A stretch of 64,000 nt of DNA, from assembly GCF_964355755.1 (NCBI RefSeq), contig NC_092675.1, positions 5,616,312 to 5,680,311 on the forward strand, written 5' to 3'. A program made the translations under genes and the position numbers. Origin of the DNA: Antedon mediterranea. Its lineage: Eukaryota; Echinodermata; Crinoidea; Comatulida; Antedonidae. This document shows, in pieces, positions 11,701 through 25,385 of the stretch. A model generated the notes under the pieces. The model was not told the origin of the DNA. It saw nothing but the letters and a program-made list of their open reading frames with translations, and did no database searches. Positions within the stretch are counted from its first letter, which is position 1, and every line of letters begins with the position of its first letter.

Positions 11701-12689
11701 TAGACTCACACTACACAAACGTATTATATCAGCGTCAGAATGTAAAAATGTCACCAGCAATACATGTTATTTATAACAATTCATCTTCAATATACAATTT
11801 TGGCCAGATAAACATCATCATCATCATTTTGTTTTATTCATATGTATTTTGAAATAAAATGTACTCATTCTATTTTCCATTTTAATATTTGGACAAACTA
11901 AATTGAATCTTGAATCATTATTGATTGCAATAATATAGTAGGTCTACATTAATAGATAACAATTTATTTAATATGTTAGTTCGACAACATTCAAAGTGTT
12001 CAAAATGTTTTGAATTATGCGTATTCTAATGAGGAATTGAAGAAAATGCAACAAGGGAAGTATACTGGATCAAGTGTGTGGTTAAATAATACAGAAAGGG
12101 AAAGAAGATCATGCATTCAGTACAGTACAGATATCTCGCATCGTTAAATATATTTTGCTTTTTAGGGGCATTGAAAAGCGAAAACCAATATTTAATGGCT
12201 GTATTAAAATGTAATTTAATATAATCAATATAACCACGGGATACGTAAACAAGATACCATGATAATGATGTCATATCCAGATACACTGTAAACAAACAAC
12301 ACCCTATAATCAATGGATTTATAAATAGTAAATGTACATGATTGGTTAAAGAACGCCTACGTAGGCGCACGACCAATCATCATCTTATTTATTAACGATG
12401 AGTTCGCATTGTGTTACTGTTACTGTTGACTGTGAAATATTGTAATTGTATATTTACAGTATTATGAGTATTTTAGCCTCATTGGTGATATTTAGTAGAG
12501 TTTGCATTATAATAGTAGGCAATATGAAAAGTCTTGTGGTGATTAAATTAAAAACGACGCTAACGTTTATATTGTCAAGCCTGACAGATGCGATCGCTGC
12601 GGAAACGAAAACATCATCACTACATGTTCGCCACCATCAAAGCATGAAGTAGATTATAACTATACTGTATTATTATTACGGAACTCATA
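11701..12689. other. AT-rich non-coding stretch, nothing recognised
   Basis: Contains a short ATC microsatellite near 11815-11826 and small open frames on both strands with no recognisable domain. No exon or element ends found. Confidence 0.5.
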
Positions 12690-13010
12690 AAAGCGAGTGT
12701 CGGGGGTTCGAACCCTACGCTGTCGGAACGTTCCGTGGTGGAATAGAGTTAAAGCTATGCGAACTACTGTGTTTGGGGTTCATAGAATTATACGTCCCTC
12801 TTTCCACCAAAGCATGAGGCAGAGCAACATCAATGCATCTGATGTCATGGAAACGTAGCAGGGCCGTAGTGCTGGGGCAGGGAGAGCACACCATAACATT
12901 TTTTTTTCTGTGGCTTACGCGCGCCACATCCTTCGATCTCGTAAACTTTATGTTTATACGCCCTCAATTTTAAGAACACCTGCGTTTTAATGTCAGAAAA
13001 TTAGGAACAA
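12690..13010 (+). repeat. Dispersed repeat family, copy 2 (SINE-like, box B)
   Basis: Diverged copy of the repeat at 9345-9730, colinear and on the same strand. It keeps a cleaner tRNA-like box B, GGGTTCGAACCCT near 12704-12716, followed by GTGGTGGAATAGAGTTAA, ACTGTGTTTGGGGTTCA and CGCCCTCAATTTTAAGAACAC. This supports a tRNA-derived head on the family. Confidence 0.6.
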
Positions 13011-13980
13011 ATATTATAGAACATTAAAAAAGATGCATATGTCTACCCCAACTTCAAAGTTGGAATAACCCGCTGTCGGGCTAGGCATATGAAGCCGATT
13101 AAAACGATATTAAACAATACTTTTTTTTGTTTAAATGTGTAAAAGCATGGTTTCTCGCGGGCCATCATGTCGATCCATCAAGACCTTGTTGAAATAATTT
13201 GGTACTTTTTAAAACAAGAATTTAAATGCAAAATATGTAAAGGCTACACAAGAACTGAAGACATTCAAGAAAGCTAACACTTTAAGCACTACAAGAATAT
13301 AACATTTATGAAAAATTCTCAGAACTAAAAGTATCGTTTTTTTGCTTGGAACCATTGTCTTGGAATTAATCCTCATTTTGTATAAACGAAACTCAGGCGT
13401 TGTACTCTGCCAATCCTTCTCTTTTTCAACAAGTTCAGTGCATGCAGTGTGTCATAGTCATTTATTATAGGGCTCAGATTGTGTAAATAAAATTGAAAAA
13501 TTTAACTCAGCAACCGAAAACAAATTACACAACAGCTAGTGACAATTGTCAGTCAATACATGAATTAAATGTCGTTAGAACTATTTGAAATAGGCCTACA
13601 TGATCCTGAATGACAGTGTCATCGTTTTTTATGGTGGAATAGTCATTCAAACTGCGACATATCAAGGTAACGGGAAGGGTGTGGGATTCAGTCAAGTCAT
13701 TTTCATAATATATCGTGCATTATCACCATACAATACATACTTACTGTATTATTCAAATTAGCTATAGCTAAAATTATTTATTATATAAATTAAATGAATA
13801 CATGTTTTATTGTTAGATCTATGATGAATATATTATCATTATTGTTGCCCAAAAATTAGGATGAAATAATAATAAAACCATTTATAATTAGTAGCCATGT
13901 GATAGTGGACGAATTAGTATTAATATTTTTTAATAAAGCCTAAACGATCAGTGATATTGTAAGTTTAGTATTTTGGGGTT
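13011..13980. other. AT-rich non-coding stretch
   Basis: Small hairpins near 13047-13080 (CCAACTTCAAAGTTGG and CCCGCTGTCGGG) could mark a decayed element end. No gene seen. Confidence 0.45.
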
Positions 13981-14302
13981 ATGTACCCAGAGCTCCGCCC
14001 ATCTAAACCTTCAATCAATCTAGGACCGGCCTACTTGTTGTGACATCATACATGGCACAACACAGTGTACGCTGTCGTGTGCTTAGCACCGTCTTCTTCC
14101 GGGTGTAACGTTGTTTTGCAGTAATAGTTTAACTCAAAAGAACCGCCTGTCATTTGAGTCTAGCTAACACGTTGGATAAGACATCCAGGCTAGTCGTACA
14201 TAAAGACAAGAGAACATATATATTATATATATATATACAACAGATATATATATATTTATTTATTAATTTGCCTTCGGATAACATTAATTCGCTAACTTTA
14301 AC
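13981..14302 (+). promoter_or_regulatory. Candidate promoter and 5' UTR upstream of the NTR/NtA-like exon
   Basis: This stretch is locally less AT-rich than its surroundings and lies directly upstream of the only convincing host coding exon. It holds TGACATCA at 14041-14048, similar to a CRE/AP-1 site, and CTTCCGGG near 14096, similar to an ETS site. The last 90 bases before the start codon contain TA-repeat runs. No transcription start can be fixed from sequence alone, so promoter function is inference. Confidence 0.25.
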
Positions 14303-14699
14303 ATGTGGAGGACGTTATTTACGTTGTGTTTTTTCGCGATTTGTGGTACGTATGTTTGCCAGGCGTGTGTACCTGATGAGAATGATGAATTTAGCATAGA
14401 ATCAAAGACATACTTGGCTCCAATTGTAGTTGATGCCAAAGTTGTATCCTGGAACAAGGGTATGCCTGCTACTGTTAACAAGAACAGAGTACTAAAAGGA
14501 GAGTTCATCAACAGTAAAGAATTTATAGTTGTAGGACTAGGAACTGATGAGCCTTGCATCATAGAACCTATGATAGAGACGAGACATTATTTATTTTTCT
14601 TAAATATCTCGGATGATGGGAATTACGTGGTAGTAGCAAATCCAGTCGAGTCAACTTCGAATAATAAAAGGAAAGTACGGCATTTCTTGAAAGAAGAAG
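14303..14699 (+). CDS. First coding exon of a secreted or membrane protein with an NTR/NtA-like domain (neuregulin-, agrin- or TIMP-like)
   Basis: The start codon has A at -3 and opens a clear signal peptide (WRTLFTLCFFAICGTYVCQA), so the mature chain would begin at or near a Cys, as in NTR-fold proteins. The next 110 residues read like one folded domain: APIVVDAKVVSW, an early strand in which NTR families have VVxAKV; NRVLKGEF; FIVVGLGTDEPC; and ETRHYLFFLN. The GLGT...C...TRxYLFF pattern resembles the N-terminal domain of neuregulins (type II) and agrin NtA, and the VVxAKV strand resembles TIMP/NTR. The exon ends at AAGAAG before GTATGTAA (14700), a good splice donor. Reading on past it gives only two codons to a stop. 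No Ig, EGF or kazal exon was recognised downstream. That it is a host gene exon is fairly sure; the family name is not. Confidence 0.55.
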
Positions 14700-17600
14700 G
14701 TATGTAAATTTACATAGTAGATTTGGAAATAATAAATAGCGCTATTAATTAAAATTAATTCTGATATAATAAATAACAATGATTACACAATACGGTTATC
14801 GCTGATGCAATTTTTAGCAAAAAATTAGCAACTACCGTAATACATACTAAAACATAATACTCAATTTGAGCAGAAATGCTGTCGATATACTATAAAAATA
14901 ATATTGTATAATTATTTTTCATTCATTTGCATTATGCGCAGCAGCAGAAAAGACATGGATTTATATGTACAGTAACGTACAGTTTGTTAACGACCAGTCC
15001 GTGTATCATTCATGTCTGAATCATGGAGTAGAACTATTTTTGTTCTAATTAATGTATCTGAAACCTTACTGGTGATGTTGTTTGCTTTGAAATGTGTTTT
15101 ACACAACATTCATTAAGTCTAACCTTCGATAGTCGCCAACAATGCATTTTTCACAATGACGACAACAATGGCAGCAGCATCGAGACACGAACATTGATGT
15201 GGAACAAAAATGAATATAGTAAAAAATATGCATCTTGTATTATATCATTATACTGTCTTTTAATTATTGTTTAACACATACAAAATAGTAAAAGAAATGT
15301 GTGCAGTAGCCTTGTTTGTAGTGTACAGTATCCAAGAATATTTAAATGGATTAATTTTGATTTTAAAAGAAAGAAATAGAAATGTTTTATGTCCGCATCA
15401 AATACCGGTACTAATGATGATACTTTTGTAACCTCTTGATTGCAAATAATTCTGATTTGTACTTTATGACCGCAAAAAAAGAAAATCGCAACTCTGTAGG
15501 TCTGAAAATGAACCAAGTACAGTCAATCAGGTCTTTGTATTTAGTACTCAAGATATAACAATGGATTATCAATACATAATATCAGGCACACACCTATTGT
15601 GTTAAAGGCTTATAGTTCTTGTGGTAAATTTATTAGTATAATCATTTTTAAAATAAATCCTTTCATACCCATATACAATTCAACTGAAGGATGTGGTGTA
15701 AAAGTAAACAATTTTCAAAATCCCACCCAGCTTTTCATATTATATGCAGTAACAACTGGTATGTAAACTATTTTTGTTAACAAAGATTATTTATGTATGT
15801 TTAAAAGATAGATATGTGCACATTATATAGAAAAATACATTACTGGGGCAGACAAAAGTATGTATCAAGTACTTAAAGGTGTGGTTAAATGTGTTAAACA
15901 TTAGCATACATTTATTAGGACCAGATACTGTAGGTTGTGTTTGAAGATCGCCTGAGATTAATTATCTGAAAATAAAAATGGTGGTCTTTCTGTGTAATCC
16001 AGATCAGTATTTAGTAACTATCCAGAGATTGTGATCCATGAACAAAAAATAGATGTTCATTTTCTTTGTTTAAAAAAAAGTCATACAACTCTAGCTAGCA
16101 CAGAAATATTGCAGGTAGATTTACATTGAACTATGCTTACCTTTAGTGAGCATGGTAAAGCATGTGCCTGTTATAATGGAATCTACACAATTCTTTGTTC
16201 TGTGATATTTCCTATTATATAATCAAGCTTTTGATTTTAGTATTCCACAGAAAACAGGTTGATTTGTCATTAGTCCAGACCCTTTAATTACAACCACACT
16301 AATCAAATGTAAAATCCTTTTTTGCTTACCTGGATTCTAGGCCTATGAAACCTGTGGAATGCAGGTTTTAATATCATTTATCAAGGCTGGCCAGGGTGTA
16401 GTGATACAATTACAGGCTCTAGGTGTTTTATCATTCCTATAATCTCCCTATCTGTTTACCAAAGTTGTATTTTTAGTGTGGAATGTACTATTAAGAATTA
16501 TATTAACTGTCGTGTACAGTGGTTGATACAGATTTGAATCCAAAAAAGTAGAAATGACCTTGGTATACTGCTAGAGTGATCTACTGTGGGGTTATAGCCA
16601 TTTTCAAATATTGAATGGACCGTACCATTGAAATTATAAAAAAATATACTGTATTTATTTCTGACTTCCTATGAAAATGTATTATGAATCTATTCAATTC
16701 AGTGCCAGTATTTTTAAATATGTACATTACTATGGAAAAAATATTATAAGACAAAAAAAAATCAGCCTTGATGTCTGAGATGAAGCCCCAAATAGAACAG
16801 CAGTAGATAACAACTATCGTGCCAGCCATATATTTCCTTACATAATCCTCCGAGATCATACCTTTATGTGTAATCTGTCTAAAAAAACCACACAGTTGAT
16901 GTGCATGTCTGTGTCGGGAGGGGTGAAGTCTGTCCTTGGTGGTGATTATTTTTTTGGATAATGCTGTGTTTAGAATAATTCAATTTTGCTGTAGGTTGTG
17001 TGGGATGGCTTGGAAGTGTGCAGTCCATGTGGTTTGCAGGTTTTAATTCATAGTCTCATTTCATTGTAAAATGCTAGTCATTGAGTTATTTTTAAATGAA
17101 TATTCATAGTTGGCAACCTTTCTTCACAATTTTAAGATTTCTCTATATACAGTACTATCATTTGTTACAATTTCAACTGATAATATATTATTATTCAGTA
17201 CTTCAACGATACTATTTCTGTTAATGTGGAAATATTGTTGTTTTATATTAATTAAAAGAACACTTCCGAGGACAGCCTTGAACAAGTTCCAATTTTAAGG
17301 CTATGGGTTTTCTGCACCCCTGCCTTAACTGGTTGGCCACTCGACTCGACAAAAAGGAGTTGCTTTTAAATTATATGGTGGCATTGGCACATAATATAGT
17401 CCGTACAGAAAGTTAACATAAATAATTTGTATTATCTATAAAGGTTCTTTAAAGTAAATAATACTGATGATAAATACTGACCTATTGAGTAAAAAGTAAA
17501 CTTAAAACGGTACCCTTTCAGATAATTAATTAATCAATTGTTGTTCACATCAATTACTATCATAATTTATGTAATTAGTCTGCTTTTTGATGTTTTGATT

Positions 17601-20242
17601 GGTTAATTTGTGAAGGCTACTTTGTATTTCTTTACAATTACTGTTTCGTGTTTTGTAATTGCCGTACGGTACTACTTTGATGTTTCATTAATTTGTGAAG
17701 GTCTAGTTATATTTTTGACAATGACGATGCTTACTTTCGTATTGCTTTTAAATGCCAGACAGGTTTGTGTATGCAAGATAGACAGAATGTTTCCACCCAA
17801 TCTTGAAATCAAACGACATAACATGGTTTTTCCTGTTGTTTTCACCATTCGTCGTAAACTATTGTCTGCCCGTTTGATTTCGTTTTCTAATGTCAGAAAT
17901 TAAGCTTGCTGAACGGTAGTGGTCACGAATATTGAAATTATTTATTCTTATGGGAATTTTTTATTTTAATTATTATTTCTCCTGAATTTCTAATGCTGTG
18001 AGGTACTATCTTGAGGTTTGTGGCATTTAACACAAGGGAGTGTATTAATCTTATTACTAGAATGTTAGTGTGTAATTACTATGCTCTGTCTGATTCTACA
18101 CTATAAACACTGTATCGATAGAAGACTGTATACACACACAGCTACTCCATTTACATAATTTATACTCAAATCATAACCAAGAACAGTATAATATTGCATA
18201 TCTACAATCGTAAATTGAAATTTATATTTTTTTACTTTGTTATTTTTAAAACCTACATTTCTGACCATGAGAAACATACTATATAACTATATAATTATTT
18301 ATATTATAATGTTATCAAGTTTAAAGTAAATCTTATTATAGAGCTGTTGTTAGACAGTTTGAATACATGTCCAATATTCTGGAGTTGGGATGGGGAAATT
18401 CCCTTCAGTGCACGTTTTAATCCCAAAAAAGAGATGAATCCTAGAAAACCCAAAACCAAAGTAAATCTTGTTAAATACACCAGTGGTGCCATTGATTTTC
18501 AGCTAGTTTTTTAAAAACACAATTAAAATTGTAAACATTTATGACATACTGTATTTTATTTGACAATATCAATTATTGATAATAAAGCATAAATAATGTA
18601 TACCTTATAACATATACAAATAATTATTTTAAAATATTTAAGAATTTTAGGTTGTTTTACCATGAACCAATAGATGTCACAAACTGCCTACTCACTGTCT
18701 GATCTCTCCATCACTCTTACATTTCTTATTTTAGCATTTAGGTAAATCCTTCAGGATCTTACATGACAAATGTGCCTTTCCCTCCAAACATGTTAAAATT
18801 AGCATGTAATATATTACATTTTCAATCAAATTGTATAAATTATTTATTGCTTATATTAATTTGTGAGGCAGAAAAATAATATTAATTTATTCACACTTGG
18901 TTTCGCTTTTGATTACTACTTAATAATGTCTAACACTCTATATACTAGGTCTTGTAATAAGCATATTAGCATAATTTAGCAAAGATTTTGTGGAATGAAT
19001 CATCATATTCTAACTGACTCAATCTGTTGACAAATTTCACATTTTCACAGATTCTGCAAGAAACGCAATAACGGCCATAACCTCATGTTGATTGTTGCGC
19101 ACTATGTGATTCATCAACGACTAAAAGCTATTAATAGATCAGGCTCGTAGTTGCTCGTACAGTACAACGCATTAGAACGGTTTGCCCTGGTTAATATTGA
19201 TAAATCAATTGAATTATCATATCATTCCACAAGTCTTTTTAAATTGTATTGTATAAATACTAAAGAAAAATACAGATTTCAATTTCATGTCAAACTAAGC
19301 AAAGAATGTACAGTATTCAACAAAATGAATTTATGCATCAGTATACACATACATTTATTCTTAGTAGATCACCTCTTTTCATCATTTTTTTAATTTATTG
19401 TATACTTCTTATTAGAAGTGAGTGAGAATTAAAATGATACATAATTTTCTCAAGAAGTTTACAAATTATAAAAGTGCAAGCAAAAGGTACTGCAAAACCC
19501 ACATCCATAAAACTTCTGATAGTGTTATTTTAAGCTGTTTGATTTATCCCTAATGCTTTGCAATTAATTAATTAAGTTTCTCTGATTTAACTGATATTTA
19601 TCGATGTACTGTAATGCTGAACAACTAGGATTTCTTCTAAAGAGTTTGGCGTTCGTTTTAATGTTTTTCATCTTCACGGAACATGCATGAAGCAAATGAT
19701 CCTGATAAGAACGTTCTTTCAGTTTTCTAATTCTTCAAAATGTTTAGGATTTCATGATTATTTAATGAATGCAGAAGAAATATGTACAATTTTGAAAAAA
19801 AATCCACTCTGTGCATAAAAAGTTTATTTAATCTGGAGTGTTGACTTTTATTTATCACAACCAATGTCTGAATTCATTGACCCTATCATCTTATTAAAAA
19901 TTAAGGGTTCTTCATTTACTAATGATACTTCAATTAAATAAATACATTACTTGAGATATGTATAATTCAATCTTTCTGATTTGATTTTCTGAAGATACTT
20001 TAGATTGGTCCCAAGTGGGTACCAATACATTTCCCTCAATAAATCTGTCTGCTAACTTCAGGCTGGTTATAGACCCTGTCTTCAACTTCATACTGGGGAT
20101 CTACTTGATTTAAAAAATGTATAATCCTTTCATAAATTTGTTACCAATAAATACTGTTTGAATGCCGAATTACATTTGTTCCCCATGGCAGTGGTGAGTA
20201 GGTTCACCAATACTGATCATTACATATACCAAATAGATACAA
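14700..20242. other. Possible first intron, no exon or element recognised
   Basis: Begins at the splice donor GTATGT after the NTR/NtA-like exon. Mostly AT-rich with T-rich runs. Open frames near 15100-15500, 16580, 17110 and 17610 give hydrophobic low-complexity translations with no domain signature. Whether this is one intron or partly intergenic cannot be told here. Confidence 0.45.
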
Positions 20243-20300
20243 AGGGTTGAACCCATACATTTTCTTCAAGGCTTTTGTCTTAACCACAGTGCCATTTTAG
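20243..20300 (-). repeat. Decayed tRNA-derived SINE head, minus strand
   Basis: On the minus strand: TGGCACTGTGGTTAAGAC (box A-like) followed about 30 bases later by GGGTTCAACCCT (box B-like). The spacing fits a tRNA-like head. No body family was recognised. Confidence 0.35.
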
Positions 20301-21214
20301 TTCATGAACTGTAGAGTAATGACCTCTTTTAATTATGATAAGCTTGATTAGCAATGGTCAGTATTGATGAACTAAGGACAATTACTACCTTAAGCGATAA
20401 AGCTATCGGCCCTTTACAGTGTTTACCATACATATGGTATCGATTTAATATTTTTATGATCTTGCTTATTCTTGATTACATTTTCATAATTAATATTTCA
20501 AAAAATAACTATATACAGTGGTGTCATTGCCTTGAGATATTTATCCCAGAGAGAAACATTAATAAAATAATAATGATAATCAGTCTACTATCAGTCAACT
20601 TCCTCTTCAATCACCAGGCCTGTTTCTGCTGAGCCTGATAATAAACTAATTAATTAACCTGTGAATAAATTAGTGTAGAAACAAACTCCAGAAACTGGAC
20701 AAATTTGAAATAAATGTCGTATTCAAAATATTGGTTAAAAAAGCACAAATGGATTGTTGGAATGCCATTTAACTGTAAATGTGCTAGTTTTATATATACA
20801 ACACATAATAGTTATTATTGACAGCAGAGGTAAAAGTTATTTGTTTGCATAGCTCTATTTTCACTAATCACACACTAATGTACGAAGTTATTTAAGGAGC
20901 AACAATGCAGTTATATCTGTCTGTCTATTTATATAAAAAATATAGTTTGACTATAAATAAACTGGTTATTTGAAGTTTATTTTGGCCTTTTTGAATTGGT
21001 TATTATTAAAACCTTATCTGGTTTTCAACAGATTACTGATTTAATCTCTTTTGAGCTGCTTGAAAGCATAATCTGTATCATATATAAGATTAAAATCTAG
21101 CAAAATCTAGCAAAATAGTAGTACAGTAGTCTGAAAATATGGTTGTTGGTTATATTTTACTATAGTTGGTTCGGGTATTAATATTGTTTCTGGTATTGGT
21201 TGATTGGTATAGTA

Positions 21215-21941
21215 GGGTATTGTTAAACACCGCAAACCCCGCAAACCTCCAAAAAAACATAGCAAACCCCACCGAACCAACATAAAAGTGATTGAATCAT
21301 GTAGTGTACAACCCACTGGGTATATCAATGTAAAAAAAAAATTAAATTTCTACTGTTAACAACTTATTTTTGGGGTAAAACATCATTTTTGGGTCAAAAA
21401 TGATTGCTAAACCCCGCAAACCTCCAAAAAACCATAGCAAACCCCACCGAACCAACATAAAAGTGATTGAATAATGTAGTGTATATACTGGGTATATAAA
21501 TTATTAAATTTCTACTGTTAACTACTTTTTTGGGGATAAAACATCATTTTTTGGTTAAGAATTGAAAACAATTTTGACCAAAAAATGATGTTTTACCCCA
21601 ACAATAAGTAGTTAACAGTAGAAATTTAATTTTGTTTTACATGGATATACCCAGTGGGTTGTACACTACATGATTCAATCACTTTTATGTTGGTTCGGTG
21701 GGGTTTGTTATATATTTTTGGAGGTTTGCGGGGTTTAGCAATCATTTTTGACCAAAAAATGATGTTTTACCCCAAAAATAAGTAGTTAACAGTAGAAATA
21801 TAATATTTTTTTTTACATGGATATACCCAGTGGGTTGTACACTACATGATTCAATCACTTTTATGTTAGTTCGATGGGGTTTGCTATGTTTTTTTGGAGG
21901 TTTGCGGGGGTTTGCTGGGTTTGCGGTGTTTAGCAATACCC
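21215..21941. mobile_element. Foldback DNA element with four-copy A-A-A'-A' structure and 8-bp target duplication
   Basis: Ends GGGTATTG and CAATACCC are flanked by GTATAGTA on both sides (21207-21214 and 21942-21949), a perfect 8-bp target duplication. Inside, a segment of about 190 bp (CCCCGCAAACCTCC, CACCGAACCAACATAAAAG, TGGGTATAT, then TTTCTACTGTTAAC) occurs twice directly and then twice inverted, with the centre of symmetry near 21560-21575. The whole element could fold into one long hairpin. There is no transposase, and the small frames inside merely read the repeats. The 8-bp duplication fits hAT-like or P-like transposases; the superfamily is not settled by the end sequence. Confidence 0.88.
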
Positions 21942-21949
21942 GTATAGTA

Positions 21950-24900
21950 TTCCTTCTAGCCAACAATTTAAAGAAACCATGTGTCTATATTACTATGCAT
22001 TAAATCACAACCAATTGATCTAATGTACGTTTTCAATTTAACAACATTATGGCAACAATTTACAACGTTTCCCTTACAAGATGCTACTGTATGTACAGAT
22101 AACATTGCGCCTAATTTAATTTCACAGCGACTGATCAGCTGATTTGAGCGGTTGTACTTTAAAGCTTTCAATGCCAATTATAACAACCATGATAATCAAT
22201 TTAATTAGTCACATTGATGAGTAAATATAATTAGTTGATTGTTATAGTGTATTGGAACAGTTTACATGTGAGTAGATAAACAAATAATCATGGAGAAATC
22301 TCCATGGTAAAATATTAACATTGAATTTCTCCTATTAGTATTAATAAACCTATAAAATTTGAAATTATATATCATGTTTGTGGTGTACTAACTAACCTAT
22401 AGTAATTTGGTTTACTTTTAACCAGGGAATAGTGAACTTTTCCCTGCTTTTAACGCTTAAAAGCATCGCTTCAATTGTGTCGATAATAATAATAATAACA
22501 CTTTTTTTACAAATTTTAGTAGAATTTGTTTATTTTTGTAAATTTACTGAAACATTTTCAGGTTCAAGGCTATATAGGTTAAATTATGCTTGTTGTTAGA
22601 ATAGAATTCTGGTTGTTGTTAAAACCAATTATTTTCTTGATAAATGTTTGAATCGTTGGCGTCAATCTCAACAAGGAGGTTAAGTTTTCGCTACTTCTAT
22701 TTATCCATCGGCAAGGATGATAATTTACCGCCATGATAAAAATAATAATTTGCTTTGTCCGATTTCACAAGGATAGTTTACCTGTGGTTTTTTAGGCCTC
22801 AAACCTGTTTATCTATTTTTTTTTTGTTACAAGTAACTACTGTATTTTGTATTAGTGTGATTTTTATCTAATAGGCTCTTAGCAATGTCATTGATTCAAA
22901 TTGTGTTGATTTATTAAAACAGATCAAGATGGCTTTCAATTATAAATACAAATAAAACTGTTAGTTACTACTATCTCCATGATATCATTCTTTCTGAAAA
23001 TGTGAATTTAGTACTTTATGATAGTGTCATTCTTCTTGTGGATTTCCTTATTTTTCATTTAAAAGAAGATTTAAAATATAACCCCAGAAGCTTGGAAAAC
23101 TTCTAAATGTGCTTTGTCACTGACATTAACAACTTACACACAATCTTTGAATCGGAAGTAGCTATTGTATGGCATGCTTTAGAAACCAAATACTGCTTGA
23201 AAATGTGAACCAATCTTTAACGTGCTGGGTGGGGTAGCACTAGTTATAACGTGCCCAAATGTATGTAAAAATATTTGTTGAACCGGATGAAACTACTGTA
23301 CTTGAGAAACTGATAGACTGTCAACTGGCATACCTTAACAACTGGCATACCTTAAACTAATTGTTCTGTAATCAAACAATATATGCCCTAGATTTATTTA
23401 CCTAATATAAGGGCATTCTCCCCTAACCAGTAGACCTATTTATTATTATCCAATCACCTGTAAAGGATTGTAAGGCGATTTCCTCTTTTATAAAATATTA
23501 TGGAAGATTTTCTAATCCAGAGTATATATTGTCATTCCAGAAACCATTCTTATTGTCTGAATGTATTTAGTAAATGCCAATATGCTTATTTAGTGGTAGG
23601 GCTTTAGTTTTCTTTTATCTTTATCACAGTTACATACAATTCACTTGCTATCCACTACAACAAACATTTTAAGATTGCATTCATGGTGTGAGTATGCCAT
23701 GTTATATATATATTTCATCATATGTAATTATATTAACTTATTTAAAGATAAACTCATGTAATTATTGTACTTTAAGATTTTTTCTTTGATAATCACACAT
23801 GCTGTACAAGTCCCTGGTTAATTCTTATGTGGGGGAAACATGCGTAATACACTGATAATCCACTACAATATGATATACACACCGGAAGATTAGTTCTTCC
23901 CTTGATACTTTACGGAATTTGAACACAATCCTTGTGAAGTACCCTGACTCATTCGTCTAGTTTCTTACGCTGTAAGTCTAGCCCACCTATCTATCCTGGA
24001 CGTGGACATGCTGATTAACAACGATTATCGTTGTCAACATCTTGATATGTTAAGACCGTAGGCTATGAAAACACAATTTTAAGCTCAAAGGTACAGTAAA
24101 ATATTGTTTCTTTTAAAATGAGAGTTCTCAAATTATTATTTTCAGTAGTCTTGACAAAGAATTTCCATGATAAATTGAAAATGTTTATAAGCATGCTCAA
24201 AACAATTTTCTTATTATTCGGGTTTGCATGTACTGTATTACCATAGTATTACCATTTTGGTAAATCTGTTACTATACCTGAAGTTTATTTAATTAACATG
24301 CTTTCAAAATACTAATTACTTATATGCATAAGTAGGAATGCACTGATGATATCTGTCTGGTGCTTCATATATTGTGTGTAAGCCATATTCTTTATTTGAT
24401 TACAATATACAGTAAGCCTATGCTTTGTAATGTTGTAGGGTAGATCATCATCAACATATCTAACAAGATATACATTTTAACCTTTACCTTGACTAATTCA
24501 TTCAATGTCTATTTTTTTGTTAGTTTATTGCATATATAGCAATGATTTATTATGTATCGCACTTAGGTATTGTATAATGTAGCATGGATTTGGAATAATC
24601 TATAGAATAGTATGGGCATTGATCATGTTGATAACTTCCTGTTCAACTTATTTGTTTGTTTTGCACAGATTGTTCACATTCAACCATAGAATTCAATTTG
24701 AAGTATTGCTGAGTGCAATTGTCTACGTGTTTATTTTTACAAATCATTTTATTGAATTCTAACTGTGTAGGGTGGTATTGACAACGGAGCAAGGTGCATA
24801 GCTGCAGAGTTGGACATTTTTTCTAAATATTTATATACAGTTATTAAGTTCATTGTCTTCATTGAGGTCTTAAATTAATACAGTATGTTAAGAAGAAATT

Positions 24901-25385
24901 TGAAAGTTAAGGATTAGTTTCATCTTAATCTTGACTTCTCATAGTTTATTTTTAGGGTCCTTCTCCTCTCCCCCCTCCACTCCACTAATGCCTACACTAA
25001 TGATGGCATAAAACAACTAAATAGTGTCCCAACAACATTTTTTACCATGATGTTTTTTGGAATAATGTGTGACAAAAAGACCACTTTAATTTGAGAGCCC
25101 TTTTGTCGAAAGAATTCAAAACCTGAAAAATTGTCAATAAATAGGATAGGCTACCAAGTAAATATAAATTTAATTATACTATTTCTTTACTTCAAAGTGA
25201 TATCAAGAAATAAATCAATTTATTATTCTATAGTATTGTTAAAAATTAATAAATAGGGTGACCTATTTTACCTATATCCTTACTCATTTTATTTTCTGTG
25301 GGAAAATATTTTTCCCACGTCAGATTTTTTGATCTTTTACTGTGTGAATTGTATAGATACAGTTAGTACTTGAAATGGATGGTAC
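21950..25385. other. AT-rich non-coding stretch
   Basis: No exon or intact element recognised. A 17-bp tandem duplication (CAACTGGCATACCTTAA, twice, 23321-23357) is the only local structure noted. Confidence 0.5.

Noticed and set aside
17610-17903. 97-codon frame with hydrophobic segments
   Set aside because: Looks membrane-like at first, but T-rich DNA gives F/L/V-rich frames readily. No family match was recognised and the latter half does not look like a conserved domain.
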